NCBI RefSeq assembly: GCF_003121295.1
Contig: NZ_PHNC01000004.1
Coordinates: 141,001 to 205,000, forward strand
Source: Streptomyces orinoci
Lineage (GTDB): Bacteria; Actinomycetota; Actinomycetes; Streptomycetales; Streptomycetaceae
Direction of reading: 5' to 3'
Length of the DNA: 64,000 bases
Part shown: in pieces, positions 29,095 through 37,077 of the stretch
How positions within the stretch are numbered: position 1 is the stretch's first letter
How the letters are laid out: every line of letters starts with the position of its first letter
Program-made: the position numbers and the translations under genes
The notes under the pieces: model-generated
The model's input: only the letters and a program-made list of their open reading frames with translations
The model's database searches: none
What the model was told of the DNA's origin: nothing

Positions 29095-30569
29095 CCGAAG
29101 TGGCTGTTGATGTTCTTGGTGCCGGTGCAGGTGGCATCGGCGGGCGCCACCGGGCAACCGGGGTTCTTGGCCTGGGCCTTGAGGATCCAGGTCAGCTCCT
29201 GCGGGCTCGCCTTGGGGTGGGTGCTCTTCAGCAGCGCCAGCACACCGGCCACATGCGGGCTGGCCATCGAGGTGCCCTGCAGCCAGCCCCAGTCGCCGCC
29301 GGGCAGGGTGGAGAGGATGCGGCCGTCCTTGGCGGGGGCGTCCGGGATCTGGAGGTTGTCACCGCCGGGGGCTGCCACGGCGATCTGCCCGCGGCCGTAG
29401 TTGGAGTAGTAGGACTTCAGCGACTTGACGCCGGTGGCGGAGACGGTGACCACCCCGGGCAGCTGGGCCGGGACGTCCAGGCACCGCGAAGGATCGATCT
29501 TCCGCGGCAGGGGCTTGGTGTCATTGGGGCTGGAGTTGTCGGGGAGCTCCTTGGCCGCCAGGTCGAAGTTGGAGTTGCCGGCCGCGGCCACATTGACCAC
29601 GCCCTTGCGCTGGGCATAGGCGGAGGCACGGCCGATGGCGTCGGCTATCGCCTTCTGGTCGGGGTCGTCGGCGCAGTTGAACATCCAGGGATCGACGTAA
29701 TAGCTGTTGTTGGTGACCGCTATGTGGTGCTCGGCGGCGAAGACAAAGGCGCAGACCACGCTCTCGGCGTAGAAGAAGCTGCCCGCGCTGTTGCTGCTGA
29801 CCTTGATGGCGGAGACCTTGACGCCCGGGGCGACCCCGGCCACACCGGTGCCATTGCGGGCGGCGGCTATGGTGCCCGCGACATGGGTGCCGTGGTAGTC
29901 GCGGGACGGGTCGAAGGGCCGCCAGGCACCGGGGCGGGTGTCGGCCTTGCCGGAGACACAACTGGCCGACTGGGAGGGGGAGAAGTTGGGGGCCAGGTCC
30001 GGGTGGGTGTCGTCCACGCCGGTGTCGATCACGCCCACGGTCACCTTGCGGCTGCCCGGGTTGATCCTGGCGGCCTGGTCGGCCTTGATGGCCCGCAGGT
30101 CCCACTGCAGGCTCTCCAGCGGCTCGCTGCCCCGGCTCCCGGCCCTGGCGGCGGCCAGCGCGGTGGACTTGGACAGCTTGAGCTTCTCCGGCTTGCCGAT
30201 GTCATCGGTGGCCGCCGAGGTGATCGGCGCGGTACGGGTGGCGCCCGCCGACTGCACACCCGGTACCGCGCGCAGCGACTGGGCGAAGGCGGGGTTCCTG
30301 GAGTGGACGACCAGCACGCCTATCCGGTCGTAAGCGGCCACCAGGGAGCCCTTGTTGGCGTTCACCGCCTGCTTCGCCCGGGCGAGTCCGGCATGGTCGG
30401 TGCCGGTGTTGACCACATAGGAGAGCAGTGGGCCGTCCGTCCTGACCTGCTGCTTCGCCGGGGCCGCCGCGGCGGCGGCGCCGGGCAGCAGGCCCAGCGA
30501 GGCGGTGAGGGCCAGACCGACGGGCACGGCGAGCAGCGCCTGCCGGCGTCTGGAGTGCGAGTGAGCCAT
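29055..30569 (-). CDS. Secreted subtilisin-like serine peptidase (S8 family)
   Basis: A 504-residue extracellular protease. A Sec signal peptide (RRRQALLAVPVGLALTASLG, then AAAAAAPA) is followed by an inhibitor-like propeptide (about residues 40-130, containing VVNTGTDHAGLARAKQAVNA). The catalytic triad is intact: Asp in VTVGVIDTGVDDTHPDL (about 180), His in DYHGTHVAGTIAA (about 225) and Ser in QGTSMASPHVAG (about 433); the oxyanion Asn is in VAAAGNSNFD. Two Cys pairs (SCVS, FNCADD, RCLDV, GCPV-TCTG) suggest disulfides. The upstream 490 bases hold its promoter. It converges with, and overlaps, the lysoplasmalogenase gene. Confidence 0.93.
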   Translation of the reverse strand: MAHSHSRRRQALLAVPVGLALTASLGLLPGAAAAAAPAKQQVRTDGPLLSYVVNTGTDHAGLARAKQAVNANKGSLVAAYDRIGVLVVHSRNPAFAQSLRAVPGVQSAGATRTAPITSAATDDIGKPEKLKLSKSTALAAARAGSRGSEPLESLQWDLRAIKADQAARINPGSRKVTVGVIDTGVDDTHPDLAPNFSPSQSASCVSGKADTRPGAWRPFDPSRDYHGTHVAGTIAAARNGTGVAGVAPGVKVSAIKVSSNSAGSFFYAESVVCAFVFAAEHHIAVTNNSYYVDPWMFNCADDPDQKAIADAIGRASAYAQRKGVVNVAAAGNSNFDLAAKELPDNSSPNDTKPLPRKIDPSRCLDVPAQLPGVVTVSATGVKSLKSYYSNYGRGQIAVAAPGGDNLQIPDAPAKDGRILSTLPGGDWGWLQGTSMASPHVAGVLALLKSTHPKASPQELTWILKAQAKNPGCPVAPADATCTGTKNINSHFGYGIVDALAAVQD

Positions 30570-31062
30570 GGGTACTCCACATCGTCCGTAGCGTGCCGCC
30601 CGGACACCGGCCGTGCCCGGACGGGTACATGACGAGTGAAGCTAGCGCCGATCATGCCCATTGGGCAATGAATTCCCCAAGAAAGGCTGTGCGGCGGTTA
30701 ATTGTAACGTTGCGTCAGGTGCCGCGCAGGGTGTCGATGCTCAGGGGCGGGAGCGGCACTCTCGGTCCGTACCAGCGGCAGGCGGAGGGCGGGGTCACGG
30801 GGCGTCCGGTGGCCGCGGCGGCTATGGGGCCCGTCAACCTGACGATGCCGAACGGACGTCGGCCGGGGGACTGTGGCTCAGGCGGCGGCTCGGTGCTCAC
30901 ACCCAGGTCAACGAGGCTGTGGGCGGGCGGTATTGCCTCGCCTGGCCCACGCTGCGACATTCCCCGGCCGCCCCTCTGTCGCATACTGCGGTGTCGCCCT
31001 ACGATGCGTGATCCGCGTCACATCATCGGCTCGCGCTCGCCGCCCACCGACCAGGAGAGGCC
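30570..31062. other. Intergenic region between divergent genes, no gene recognised
   Basis: These 493 bases lie between the subtilisin gene (minus) and the DUF485-symporter operon (plus). The part next to the subtilisin is A/T-richer (CAATGAATTCCCCAAGAAAG near 30667, GTTAATTGTAACGTTGCG near 30697) and is probably its promoter and leader. CCTACGATGCG near 31000 is a possible -10 for the rightward operon. The open frames inside are arginine/glycine-rich and lack coding character. Confidence 0.5.
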
Positions 31063-31476
31063 GTGGACCCAGAAGAGGCCGTGGACAGGAACAGCCCCCC
31101 GGAGACCGCCCCCGGGCAGACCACCCCCGAGCAGACGGCCGAGGCCGTCCGCCCCAGCATCCCGGCCCAGCCGGACCGTTTCACCGAGGTGCAGACCGGT
31201 GCCGAGTTCGCCCAACTCCGGCGCGCCCACCGGAGCTTCGCCTTCCCGGTCACCGCGGCCTTTATCGCCTGGTACCTGCTCTATGTGCTGCTGTCCAACT
31301 ACGCGGGCGGTTTTATGAGCACCGAGCTGGTGGGCAACATCAATGTCGCGCTGGTCCTCGGCCTGGCCCAGTTCCTCACCACCTTCCTGATCGCCTGGTG
31401 GTACGCCCGGCATGCCGCCACCCAAATCGACCCCAGGGCCGAGGCGATCCGGGCCCGGATGGAGGCGGGGGAATGA
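31063..31476 (+). CDS. DUF485 membrane protein, partner of acetate symporter
   Basis: A 137-residue protein. The first 50 residues are Pro/Glu/Thr-rich and cytoplasmic; the DUF485 core follows with FAQLRRAHRSFAFPVTAAFI (about residues 50-69) and two membrane helices (AFIAWYLLYVLLSNYAGGFM and NVALVLGLAQFLTTFLIAWW). DUF485 proteins (YjcH in E. coli) are nearly always encoded next to an ActP-type symporter, as here with a 4-base overlap, and probably support its assembly. The GTG at 31063 follows AGGAGAGG at an ideal distance. Confidence 0.9.
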   Translation: MDPEEAVDRNSPPETAPGQTTPEQTAEAVRPSIPAQPDRFTEVQTGAEFAQLRRAHRSFAFPVTAAFIAWYLLYVLLSNYAGGFMSTELVGNINVALVLGLAQFLTTFLIAWWYARHAATQIDPRAEAIRARMEAGE

Positions 31477-33086
31477 ACCTCGCGGCGAGCGGCGGGGCGG
31501 GCGAGCACCGCACCCTGATCATCACGCTGTTCTCGGTCTTTGTGGCCATCACCCTGGGCATCACCGTCTGGGCCGGCCGGCAGACCAAGGACGCCACCGA
31601 CTTCTACGCCGGCGGACGTTCCTTCAGTGGCTTCCAGAACGGCCTGGCCATCTCCGGCGACTATATGTCCGCCGCGTCCTTCCTGGGCATCGCGGGCGCC
31701 ATCGCGCTCTATGGCTACGACGGCTTCCTCTACTCCATCGGCTTCCTGGTCGCCTGGCTGGTGGCACTGCTGCTGGTGGCCGAACCGCTGCGCAACTCCG
31801 GGCGGTTCACCATGGCGGACGTCCTGGCCCACCGGCTGAGGCAGCGGCCGGTGCGCACCGCGGCCGGGGTCTCCACCATTGTGGTGTCGATCTTCTATCT
31901 GCTGGCCCAGATGGTGGGCGCGGGCGCCCTGGTGGCGCTGCTGCTGGGCGCCAGCGGGGAGGGCGCCCGGCGCTGGATCATTGTGCTGGTCGGGCTGGTG
32001 ATGGTGCTCTATGTGACCATCGGCGGGATGAAGGGCACCACTTGGGTGCAGATCGTCAAGGCGGTGCTGCTGATCGCGGGCACCCTGCTGATCACCGTCC
32101 TGGTGCTCAACAAGTTCGACTGGAACCTCTCCACCCTGCTGGGACACGCGGCCGACAAGAGCGGCAAGGGCAAGGCATTCCTCCAACCCGGCCTGCAATA
32201 CGGCAAGAACGGCACCTCCAAGCTCAACTTTGTCTCGCTGGGCCTGGCTTTGGTGCTGGGCACCGCCGGACTGCCGCATGTGCTGATCCGCTTCTACACG
32301 GTGCCCACCGCCAAGGCCGCGCGCACCTCGGTGAACTGGGCCATCGGCATCATCGGCGCCTTCTATCTGATGACCATCGCGCTGGGCTTCGGCGCCGCCG
32401 CGCTGGTCGGCTCCAAGGCCATCACCGCCTCCAATGAGTCCGGCAACACCGCGGCCCCGCTGCTGGCCGAGGCGGTCGGCGGCGGGGCGGGCTCCACCGG
32501 CGGGGCGATCCTGCTGGCGGTGATCTCGGCGGTGGCCTTCGCCACCATCCTGGCCGTGGTCGCCGGCCTCACCCTGGCCTCCTCCGCCTCCTTCGCCCAT
32601 GACCTCTGGGCCAATGTGCTGCGCAAGGGCCGCACCGGTGAGAAGGAGGAGATCCTCACCGCCAAGATCGCTGCCATCGCCATCGGCGGCATCTCCATCG
32701 CGCTGGGCATCTTCGCCCACAAGCTGAACGCGGCCGCCCTGGTCGCCCTGGCCTTCGCGGTGGCCGCCTCGGCCAATCTGCCCACCCTCCTCTACAGCCT
32801 GTTCTGGAAGCGCTTCACCACCCGGGGCGCGCTGTGGTCCATCTATGGCGGGCTGGTGTCCTCGGTGGCCCTGGTGATCTTCTCTCCGGTGGTCTCCGGC
32901 GACCCCAAGGCGCTCTTCCCCGGCATGAAGTTCGACTTCTTCCCGCTGGGCAACCCGGGCCTGGTCTCCATCCCGCTGGGCTTCCTGCTGGGCTGGCTGG
33001 GCTCGCTGGCCGACCGCGCGGCCGTGGAGCCCGGGAAGTACGCCGAACTGGAGGTGCGCTCGCTCACCGGATACGGCGCGCACTGA
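31473..33086 (+). CDS. actP: Cation/acetate symporter, sodium:solute symporter family
   Basis: A 537-residue, 13-helix permease for acetate and similar short carboxylates. Typical SSS features are DFYAGGRSFSGFQNGLAISG (about residues 40-59), YMSAASFLGIAGAIALYGYD (about 61-80), VQIVKAVLLIAGTLLITVLV and GTAGLPHVLIRFYTVPTAKA (about 262-281). A central AGLTLASSASFAHDLWANVL matches the conserved loop of ActP. The gene overlaps the DUF485 gene (ATGA) and a long hairpin follows 15 bases after its stop. Likely used for scavenging acetate when sugars run out. Confidence 0.92.
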   Translation: MNLAASGGAGEHRTLIITLFSVFVAITLGITVWAGRQTKDATDFYAGGRSFSGFQNGLAISGDYMSAASFLGIAGAIALYGYDGFLYSIGFLVAWLVALLLVAEPLRNSGRFTMADVLAHRLRQRPVRTAAGVSTIVVSIFYLLAQMVGAGALVALLLGASGEGARRWIIVLVGLVMVLYVTIGGMKGTTWVQIVKAVLLIAGTLLITVLVLNKFDWNLSTLLGHAADKSGKGKAFLQPGLQYGKNGTSKLNFVSLGLALVLGTAGLPHVLIRFYTVPTAKAARTSVNWAIGIIGAFYLMTIALGFGAAALVGSKAITASNESGNTAAPLLAEAVGGGAGSTGGAILLAVISAVAFATILAVVAGLTLASSASFAHDLWANVLRKGRTGEKEEILTAKIAAIAIGGISIALGIFAHKLNAAALVALAFAVAASANLPTLLYSLFWKRFTTRGALWSIYGGLVSSVALVIFSPVVSGDPKALFPGMKFDFFPLGNPGLVSIPLGFLLGWLGSLADRAAVEPGKYAELEVRSLTGYGAH

Positions 33087-33100
33087 AGCCACCCACGAAC

Positions 33101-33142
33101 GATGCCCCTGGCACCTCGGAGAGCCGCGGTGTCAGGGGCATC
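33101..33142. terminator. Long hairpin terminator after actP
   Basis: GATGCCCCTG (33101-33110) pairs perfectly with CAGGGGCATC (33133-33142), and the inner CACC/GGTG and CGG/CCG extend the stem almost to the AGAG loop. It separates the DUF485-actP operon from moaA, 50 bases further on. Confidence 0.85.
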
Positions 33143-33191
33143 GCGTACCCTGCGGAACTGTTGAACGTTCCACGCCGGGGAGGCCGTTGCC

Positions 33192-34181
33192 GTGCTGATC
33201 GACACCTACGGGCGGGTGGCCACCGACCTCAGGGTCTCCCTCACCGACCGCTGCAATCTGCGCTGCACCTACTGCATGCCGGAGGAGGGCCTGGCCTGGC
33301 TGGCCAAGCCGGAGCTGCTCACCGATGACGAGATCGTCCGCCTGGTGCGGATCGCGGTCACCTCGCTGGGCATCACCGAGGTGCGTTTCACCGGCGGTGA
33401 GCCGCTGCTGCGGCCCGGGCTGGTGTCGCTGGTGGAGCGGTGCGCGGCGCTCGAACCCAGGCCCCGGCTGTCGCTGACCACCAATGGCATCGGGCTGGCC
33501 CGGACCGCACCGGCCCTGAAGGCGGCCGGCCTGGACCGGGTCAATGTCTCCCTGGACACCCTGCGGCCCGAGGTCTTCACCGCCCTCACCCGCCGCAAGC
33601 GCCACCAGGATGTACTGGACGGACTGGCGGCGGCCCGGGAGGCCGGGCTCACCCCGGTGAAGGTCAACTCCGTGCTGATGCCGGGCCACAACCAGGACGA
33701 GGCCCCCGAACTGCTGGCCTGGGCCCTGGCCGAGGGCTATGAGCTGCGGTTTATCGAGCAGATGCCGCTGGACGCCCAGCATGGCTGGAAGCGCGAGGGC
33801 ATGATCACGGCGGGGGAGATCCTGGCGAGTCTGCGCACCCGCTTCACCCTCACCGAGGAGGGGACCGGGCAGCGCGGCTCCGCGCCCGCCGAGCGCTGGC
33901 TGGTGGACGGCGGCCCCGCCCGGGTGGGCGTCATAGGCTCCGTCACCCGGCCGTTCTGCGCCGCCTGCGACCGGACCCGGCTGACCGCCGACGGCCAGGT
34001 CCGTAACTGTCTGTTCGCCAACGAGGAGACGGACCTGCGCGGCGCGCTGCGCTCCGGAGCCACGGACGAGGAGCTGGCGGAGCTGTGGCGGGCGGCGATG
34101 TGGGGCAAGCGGGCCGGGTCGGGCCTGGACGACCCCCGCTTTCTGCAGCCGCGGCGGCCGATGTCGGCGATCGGCGGCTAG
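33192..34181 (+). CDS. moaA: GTP 3',8-cyclase MoaA
   Basis: A 329-residue radical-SAM enzyme that turns GTP into the precursor of molybdenum cofactor. The N-terminal cluster motif is CNLRCTYC (Cys21, Cys25, Cys28). The GEP motif reads RFTGGEPLLRPGLV, and the C-terminal second cluster is CAACDRTRLTADGQVRNC. The protein ends in the conserved GG (SAIGG) needed in MoaA. The start is GTG 33192. It is a single gene here; the last 4 bases overlap a convergent small gene. Moco serves nitrate reductases and other molybdoenzymes encoded elsewhere. Confidence 0.95.
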   Translation: MLIDTYGRVATDLRVSLTDRCNLRCTYCMPEEGLAWLAKPELLTDDEIVRLVRIAVTSLGITEVRFTGGEPLLRPGLVSLVERCAALEPRPRLSLTTNGIGLARTAPALKAAGLDRVNVSLDTLRPEVFTALTRRKRHQDVLDGLAAAREAGLTPVKVNSVLMPGHNQDEAPELLAWALAEGYELRFIEQMPLDAQHGWKREGMITAGEILASLRTRFTLTEEGTGQRGSAPAERWLVDGGPARVGVIGSVTRPFCAACDRTRLTADGQVRNCLFANEETDLRGALRSGATDEELAELWRAAMWGKRAGSGLDDPRFLQPRRPMSAIGG

Positions 34182-34420
34182 CCCTCCGAGGGGTGGGTGC
34201 GTTCCCACTCCTCCAGGGTCACCACGTCCTTCAAAAAGCCGCGCAGCGCAAGGAAGTTGGACAGATGCTCGCGGTGCTCCTCGCAGGCGAGCCAGGTCTT
34301 GCGGCGTTCGGGGGTGTGCAGCTTGGGGTTGTTCCAGGCCAGCACCCACACCGCCGCCGCACGGCAGCCCTTGGCGGAGCAGATCACGCTGGATTCGGGG
34401 GCGGAATCAGGGGAGTTCAC
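34178..34420 (-). CDS. Small conserved protein with possible zinc site
   Basis: An 80-residue protein with VICSAKGCRAAAVWVLAWNN (C-x4-C) and, 30 residues later, WLACEEHREHLSNFLALRGF (C-x2-H-x2-H), which together could hold one zinc. Homologues in Streptomyces are short and often carry the misleading name acetone carboxylase; nothing here supports that function. The start is GTG 34420. It converges with and overlaps moaA by 4 bases. Role unknown. Confidence 0.7.
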   Translation of the reverse strand: MNSPDSAPESSVICSAKGCRAAAVWVLAWNNPKLHTPERRKTWLACEEHREHLSNFLALRGFLKDVVTLEEWERTHPSEG

Positions 34421-34453
34421 CCTGGAACTCTAGCGATTCGGAAGAAGACACGA

Positions 34454-34491
34454 CGACGCCGGGCAGCCACGGGGGGAGCCGCCCGGCGTCG
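34454..34491. terminator. Hairpin, probable terminator
   Basis: CGACGCCGGGC (34454-34464) pairs perfectly with GCCCGGCGTCG (34481-34491) around a 16-base loop. It lies downstream of the DUF3099 gene on the minus strand, and TCGTGTCTTCTTCC follows the stem in that direction, so it most likely ends that transcript. Confidence 0.65.
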
Positions 34492-34622
34492 GTCATTCGC
34501 TCCGACGGGGGATGCGGAGCGCCTACGAAGTATGTCACGGAGAGCCCCGCGAAGGGCACCGAAAGACATGATTGATTTGAGGTTTTCTTGAGCTTGTCGG
34601 ATCACCGCTCACAGCCGAAGCA

Positions 34623-34994
34623 TCAAGCACGCTCGGGCTGTTGGTCCTCCGGCTGGTGCTCATCCGCGGCCTCGGGCGTTTCGGACGGCCCGGGGGTGAG
34701 CACCGGCCTGGTGGCGGCCGGGGTGAAGGTCCCGGGGAGTGAAGGGGCGTTCTCCCGGCCCGCGTTGGCGATCACCACCGCGACATAGGGCAGCAGCGCG
34801 CCCAACACCAGCGTTCCCAGGGCCACATACCGTTCAACGTTCCACAGCACCACGGTGAGAATCACCGAGATGGTCCGGATACCCATGGAGATCACATACC
34901 GGCGCTGACGCCCGCGCACGTCCTCCTGGAGGCCGCGCCTGGCGCCGGTGATCCGGTAGACCTCCGCACCACCGTGCCTCAGCATCACATCCAC
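34623..34994 (-). CDS. DUF3099 membrane protein
   Basis: A 123-residue protein with the signature YRITGARRGLQEDVRGRQRR (about residues 12-31) and two membrane helices (ISMGIRTISVILTVVLWNVE and YVALGTLVLGALLPYVAVVI), followed by a Pro/Glu-rich tail. DUF3099 is an uncharacterised actinobacterial family. The GTG at 34994 is preferred because GAGGAA lies 7 bases upstream; GTG 35024 and ATG 34985 are alternatives. It stands alone, divergent from the GlsB-like gene. Confidence 0.83.
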   Translation of the reverse strand: MDVMLRHGGAEVYRITGARRGLQEDVRGRQRRYVISMGIRTISVILTVVLWNVERYVALGTLVLGALLPYVAVVIANAGRENAPSLPGTFTPAATRPVLTPGPSETPEAADEHQPEDQQPERA

Positions 34995-35182
34995 CGTCCG
35001 ATTCCTCGCCGACGCCCCACGCACCGGTACCTACTCAACGTTACGCCGCCGCCTGCCGCCCGACGAGAGTGGGGCAGCGGCTGACGTGCGCGGACGGCGC
35101 ACGGGCGGGTTCGGCGTGCGCCGTGGCGGCGGCGGCCCGACACTGACGGAAGAACCCGACCCCTGCGCTACCGGGAGGCGGC

Positions 35183-35464
35183 ATGAGCTGGGTGTGGGCC
35201 ATCATCGTCGGCCTGGTGCTGGGCCTGATCGCCAAGGTGATCATCCCCGGCAAGCAGGCGATCCCGCTCTGGCTGACCATGCTCTGCGGCCTGGCCGGGG
35301 CCCTGCTGGGCAACTGGGGGGCCGAGGTGCTGGGCGTCCGCCACACCCATGGCGTGGACTGGATCCGCCATCTGCTGCAGCTGGCCGGGGCGGTGATCGT
35401 AGTCGCGCTGGCCAACCGGCTGTGGACCGGAGTGCGCGACCGGCGGGGAGAACGGGTGAGGTAG
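35183..35464 (+). CDS. GlsB/YeaQ/YmgE family stress membrane protein
   Basis: A 93-residue transglycosylase-associated (Tgp-like) membrane protein with three helices: VWAIIVGLVLGLIAKVIIPG (about 4-23), WLTMLCGLAGALLGNWGAEV (about 30-49) and LLQLAGAVIVVALANRLWTG. The G-L-(I/L)-A-K-x-(I/L)-x-P-G motif in the first helix defines the family. These proteins are linked to general or envelope stress. GGGAGGCGGC provides the ribosome binding site for ATG 35183. A perfect hairpin follows the stop. Confidence 0.88.
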   Translation: MSWVWAIIVGLVLGLIAKVIIPGKQAIPLWLTMLCGLAGALLGNWGAEVLGVRHTHGVDWIRHLLQLAGAVIVVALANRLWTGVRDRRGERVR

Positions 35465-35494
35465 TACGGGCCGGTGCGCCCCACCGGCCCGTAC
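35464..35494. terminator. Bidirectional hairpin terminator
   Basis: GTACGGGCCGGTG (35464-35476) pairs perfectly over 13 bases with CACCGGCCCGTAC (35482-35494) around a 5-base loop. It lies between the GlsB-like gene and the convergent tyrS. Confidence 0.85.
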
Positions 35495-35553
35495 CCTCCT
35501 TGCGCCGGTACCGCCTCGTGTGCCCGTACCGCCGCGTAAGCCCGTACCGCCCC

Positions 35554-36972
35554 TTACAGGCCCTGGATCTCGGCGATCCGGCGGCCGGCCTTGAGGTAGA
35601 CGCTGCCGCCCTGGGCATCGGCACCGGTCTTGGCCAGTGCCTCACCGACCACCTCGGCCAGCGGGCGGATGGCCTCCGCCTCGGCCAGCACCACCGACTG
35701 CTGGCCCGCGCCGGTCTCGATCACCAGCCGCAGACCGTTCTGCTTGGCCACCCGGCGGGCGGCCGAGGCGCTGGGCTGGAAGCCCAGGACCTTGCTGAGC
35801 ACCGCCGTCACCGGCTCGGCGCCATGCTCGGCGGCGTCCACCACCGGCAGCGCCTCCACATCGGCGAAGCTCTTCTTCGAGAACTGGGCCACAAACCCGG
35901 CCCGGGCGGCCATGGCCGCGTCCACGCCGTAGAGCGCCGCCACCACCTCACCGGCCAGCACCTTCTTGAGGTCCATCGGGTGCAGGGACTTGTCCGCCAC
36001 CCGCCGCAGGACCAGCGAGATCTCCTCGTCGGTCCACTCGGTCCAGGCCTTGAGGTAGGGCTCCATCAGCCGGTCCGGCACCGACATGATCTTGCCGAAG
36101 ACATCGTCGGCGGGCGCGGTCAGACCCACATAGTTGCCCTTGGACTTGGACATCTTGGCGCCGGTGCCGTCGGTGCCCTCGATCAGCGGCATGGTGACCA
36201 CCAGCTGCGGCTGCTGTCCGCGCAGCTCCATCAGCTTGCGGCCCATCTGCAGATTGAGCAGCTGGTCGGCGCCGCCCAGCTCCACATCGCAGTCCAGCGC
36301 CACCGAGTCCAGGCCCTGGGCGATGGGGTAGAGCAGCTCGGACATGGTCAGCCCGGAACCGGCCGCCAGACGGTTGCGGAAATCCTCGCGCTGCAGCAGC
36401 TGGGACACCGGCACCTGGGTGAGCAGGCCCAGCAGCTCGGGGAAGGTGTACGGCGCCAGCCACTCGCTGTTCTGCCGGAAGCCCACCTTCTCGAAGTCGA
36501 AGAAGGGGCGCACCTGCTCGCGGTAGCCGGCCAGATTGGCGGCGATGTCGTCATCGGTCAGCGGCGGGCGCTCGGCGGTACGGCCGGTGGGGTCGCCGAT
36601 CTTGGCGGTGAAGTCACCGATGATCAGCGTCACCCGGTGGCCCATCCGCTGGAAGCGGCTGAGGACGATCATCGGCACCGTGTGGCCCAGGTGGACATCG
36701 GCCGCCGTGGGGTCGATGCCCAGCTTGATGTGCAGACTGCCGCCCGCCGCCCGGCGCTCCTCGATCCGCTCGGCCAGCTTCTCCTCGCCCGGCAGCACCT
36801 CCACCGCCCGGCCGGTGATCAGCGCGGCCTGCTCCTTCGCCGACAGGTCCGACAGGTCCAGATAGCGCCGTGCCTTGGTCTCGGTGAGCAGCCGCTGCAC
36901 GGTGGCATCGGCGGAGAGGTCCTGTGCGAGGAGTTCGCTGGCGCGGGCGACGGATTCGCCGAGGCGTGTCAT
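35554..36972 (-). CDS. tyrS: Tyrosyl-tRNA synthetase
   Basis: A 472-residue class I aminoacyl-tRNA synthetase of the longer TyrZ-like type. The HIGH motif reads HLGH (residues 94-97, in TAADVHLGHTVPM), the KMSKS loop KMSKSKGN lies at about 273, and the C-terminal S4 RNA-binding domain occupies about 405-472 (SASAARRVAKQNGLRLVIET, EALAKTGADAQGGSVYLKAG). The N-terminal extension (TVQRLLTETKARRYLDLSDL) is usual for actinobacteria. I see no T-box leader in the 105 bases upstream. Single gene; ATG at 36972. Confidence 0.96.
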   Translation of the reverse strand: MTRLGESVARASELLAQDLSADATVQRLLTETKARRYLDLSDLSAKEQAALITGRAVEVLPGEEKLAERIEERRAAGGSLHIKLGIDPTAADVHLGHTVPMIVLSRFQRMGHRVTLIIGDFTAKIGDPTGRTAERPPLTDDDIAANLAGYREQVRPFFDFEKVGFRQNSEWLAPYTFPELLGLLTQVPVSQLLQREDFRNRLAAGSGLTMSELLYPIAQGLDSVALDCDVELGGADQLLNLQMGRKLMELRGQQPQLVVTMPLIEGTDGTGAKMSKSKGNYVGLTAPADDVFGKIMSVPDRLMEPYLKAWTEWTDEEISLVLRRVADKSLHPMDLKKVLAGEVVAALYGVDAAMAARAGFVAQFSKKSFADVEALPVVDAAEHGAEPVTAVLSKVLGFQPSASAARRVAKQNGLRLVIETGAGQQSVVLAEAEAIRPLAEVVGEALAKTGADAQGGSVYLKAGRRIAEIQGL

Positions 36973-37077
36973 GGCGTTCCTGACGGAAGAGAAGGGGACG
37001 GCTTGGACGTCCGCCAGTGTATTCGGCCCGGTTCCAGGCCCCGCCGAACGGCCCGGCCGTCCCCCTTCCCGGAACGC

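Noticed and set aside
30661..31011. 116-residue open frame in the intergenic region
   Set aside because: Composition is Gly/Arg-rich without motifs, there is no ribosome binding site, and a minus-strand frame of similar quality overlaps it.
34178..34420. Acetone carboxylase subunit
   Set aside because: The 80-residue protein shows only a possible zinc site and none of the features or partners of acetone carboxylase.
36973..37077. T-box leader for tyrS
   Set aside because: Only 105 bases separate it from the next gene, and no T-box sequence or specifier stem is seen.
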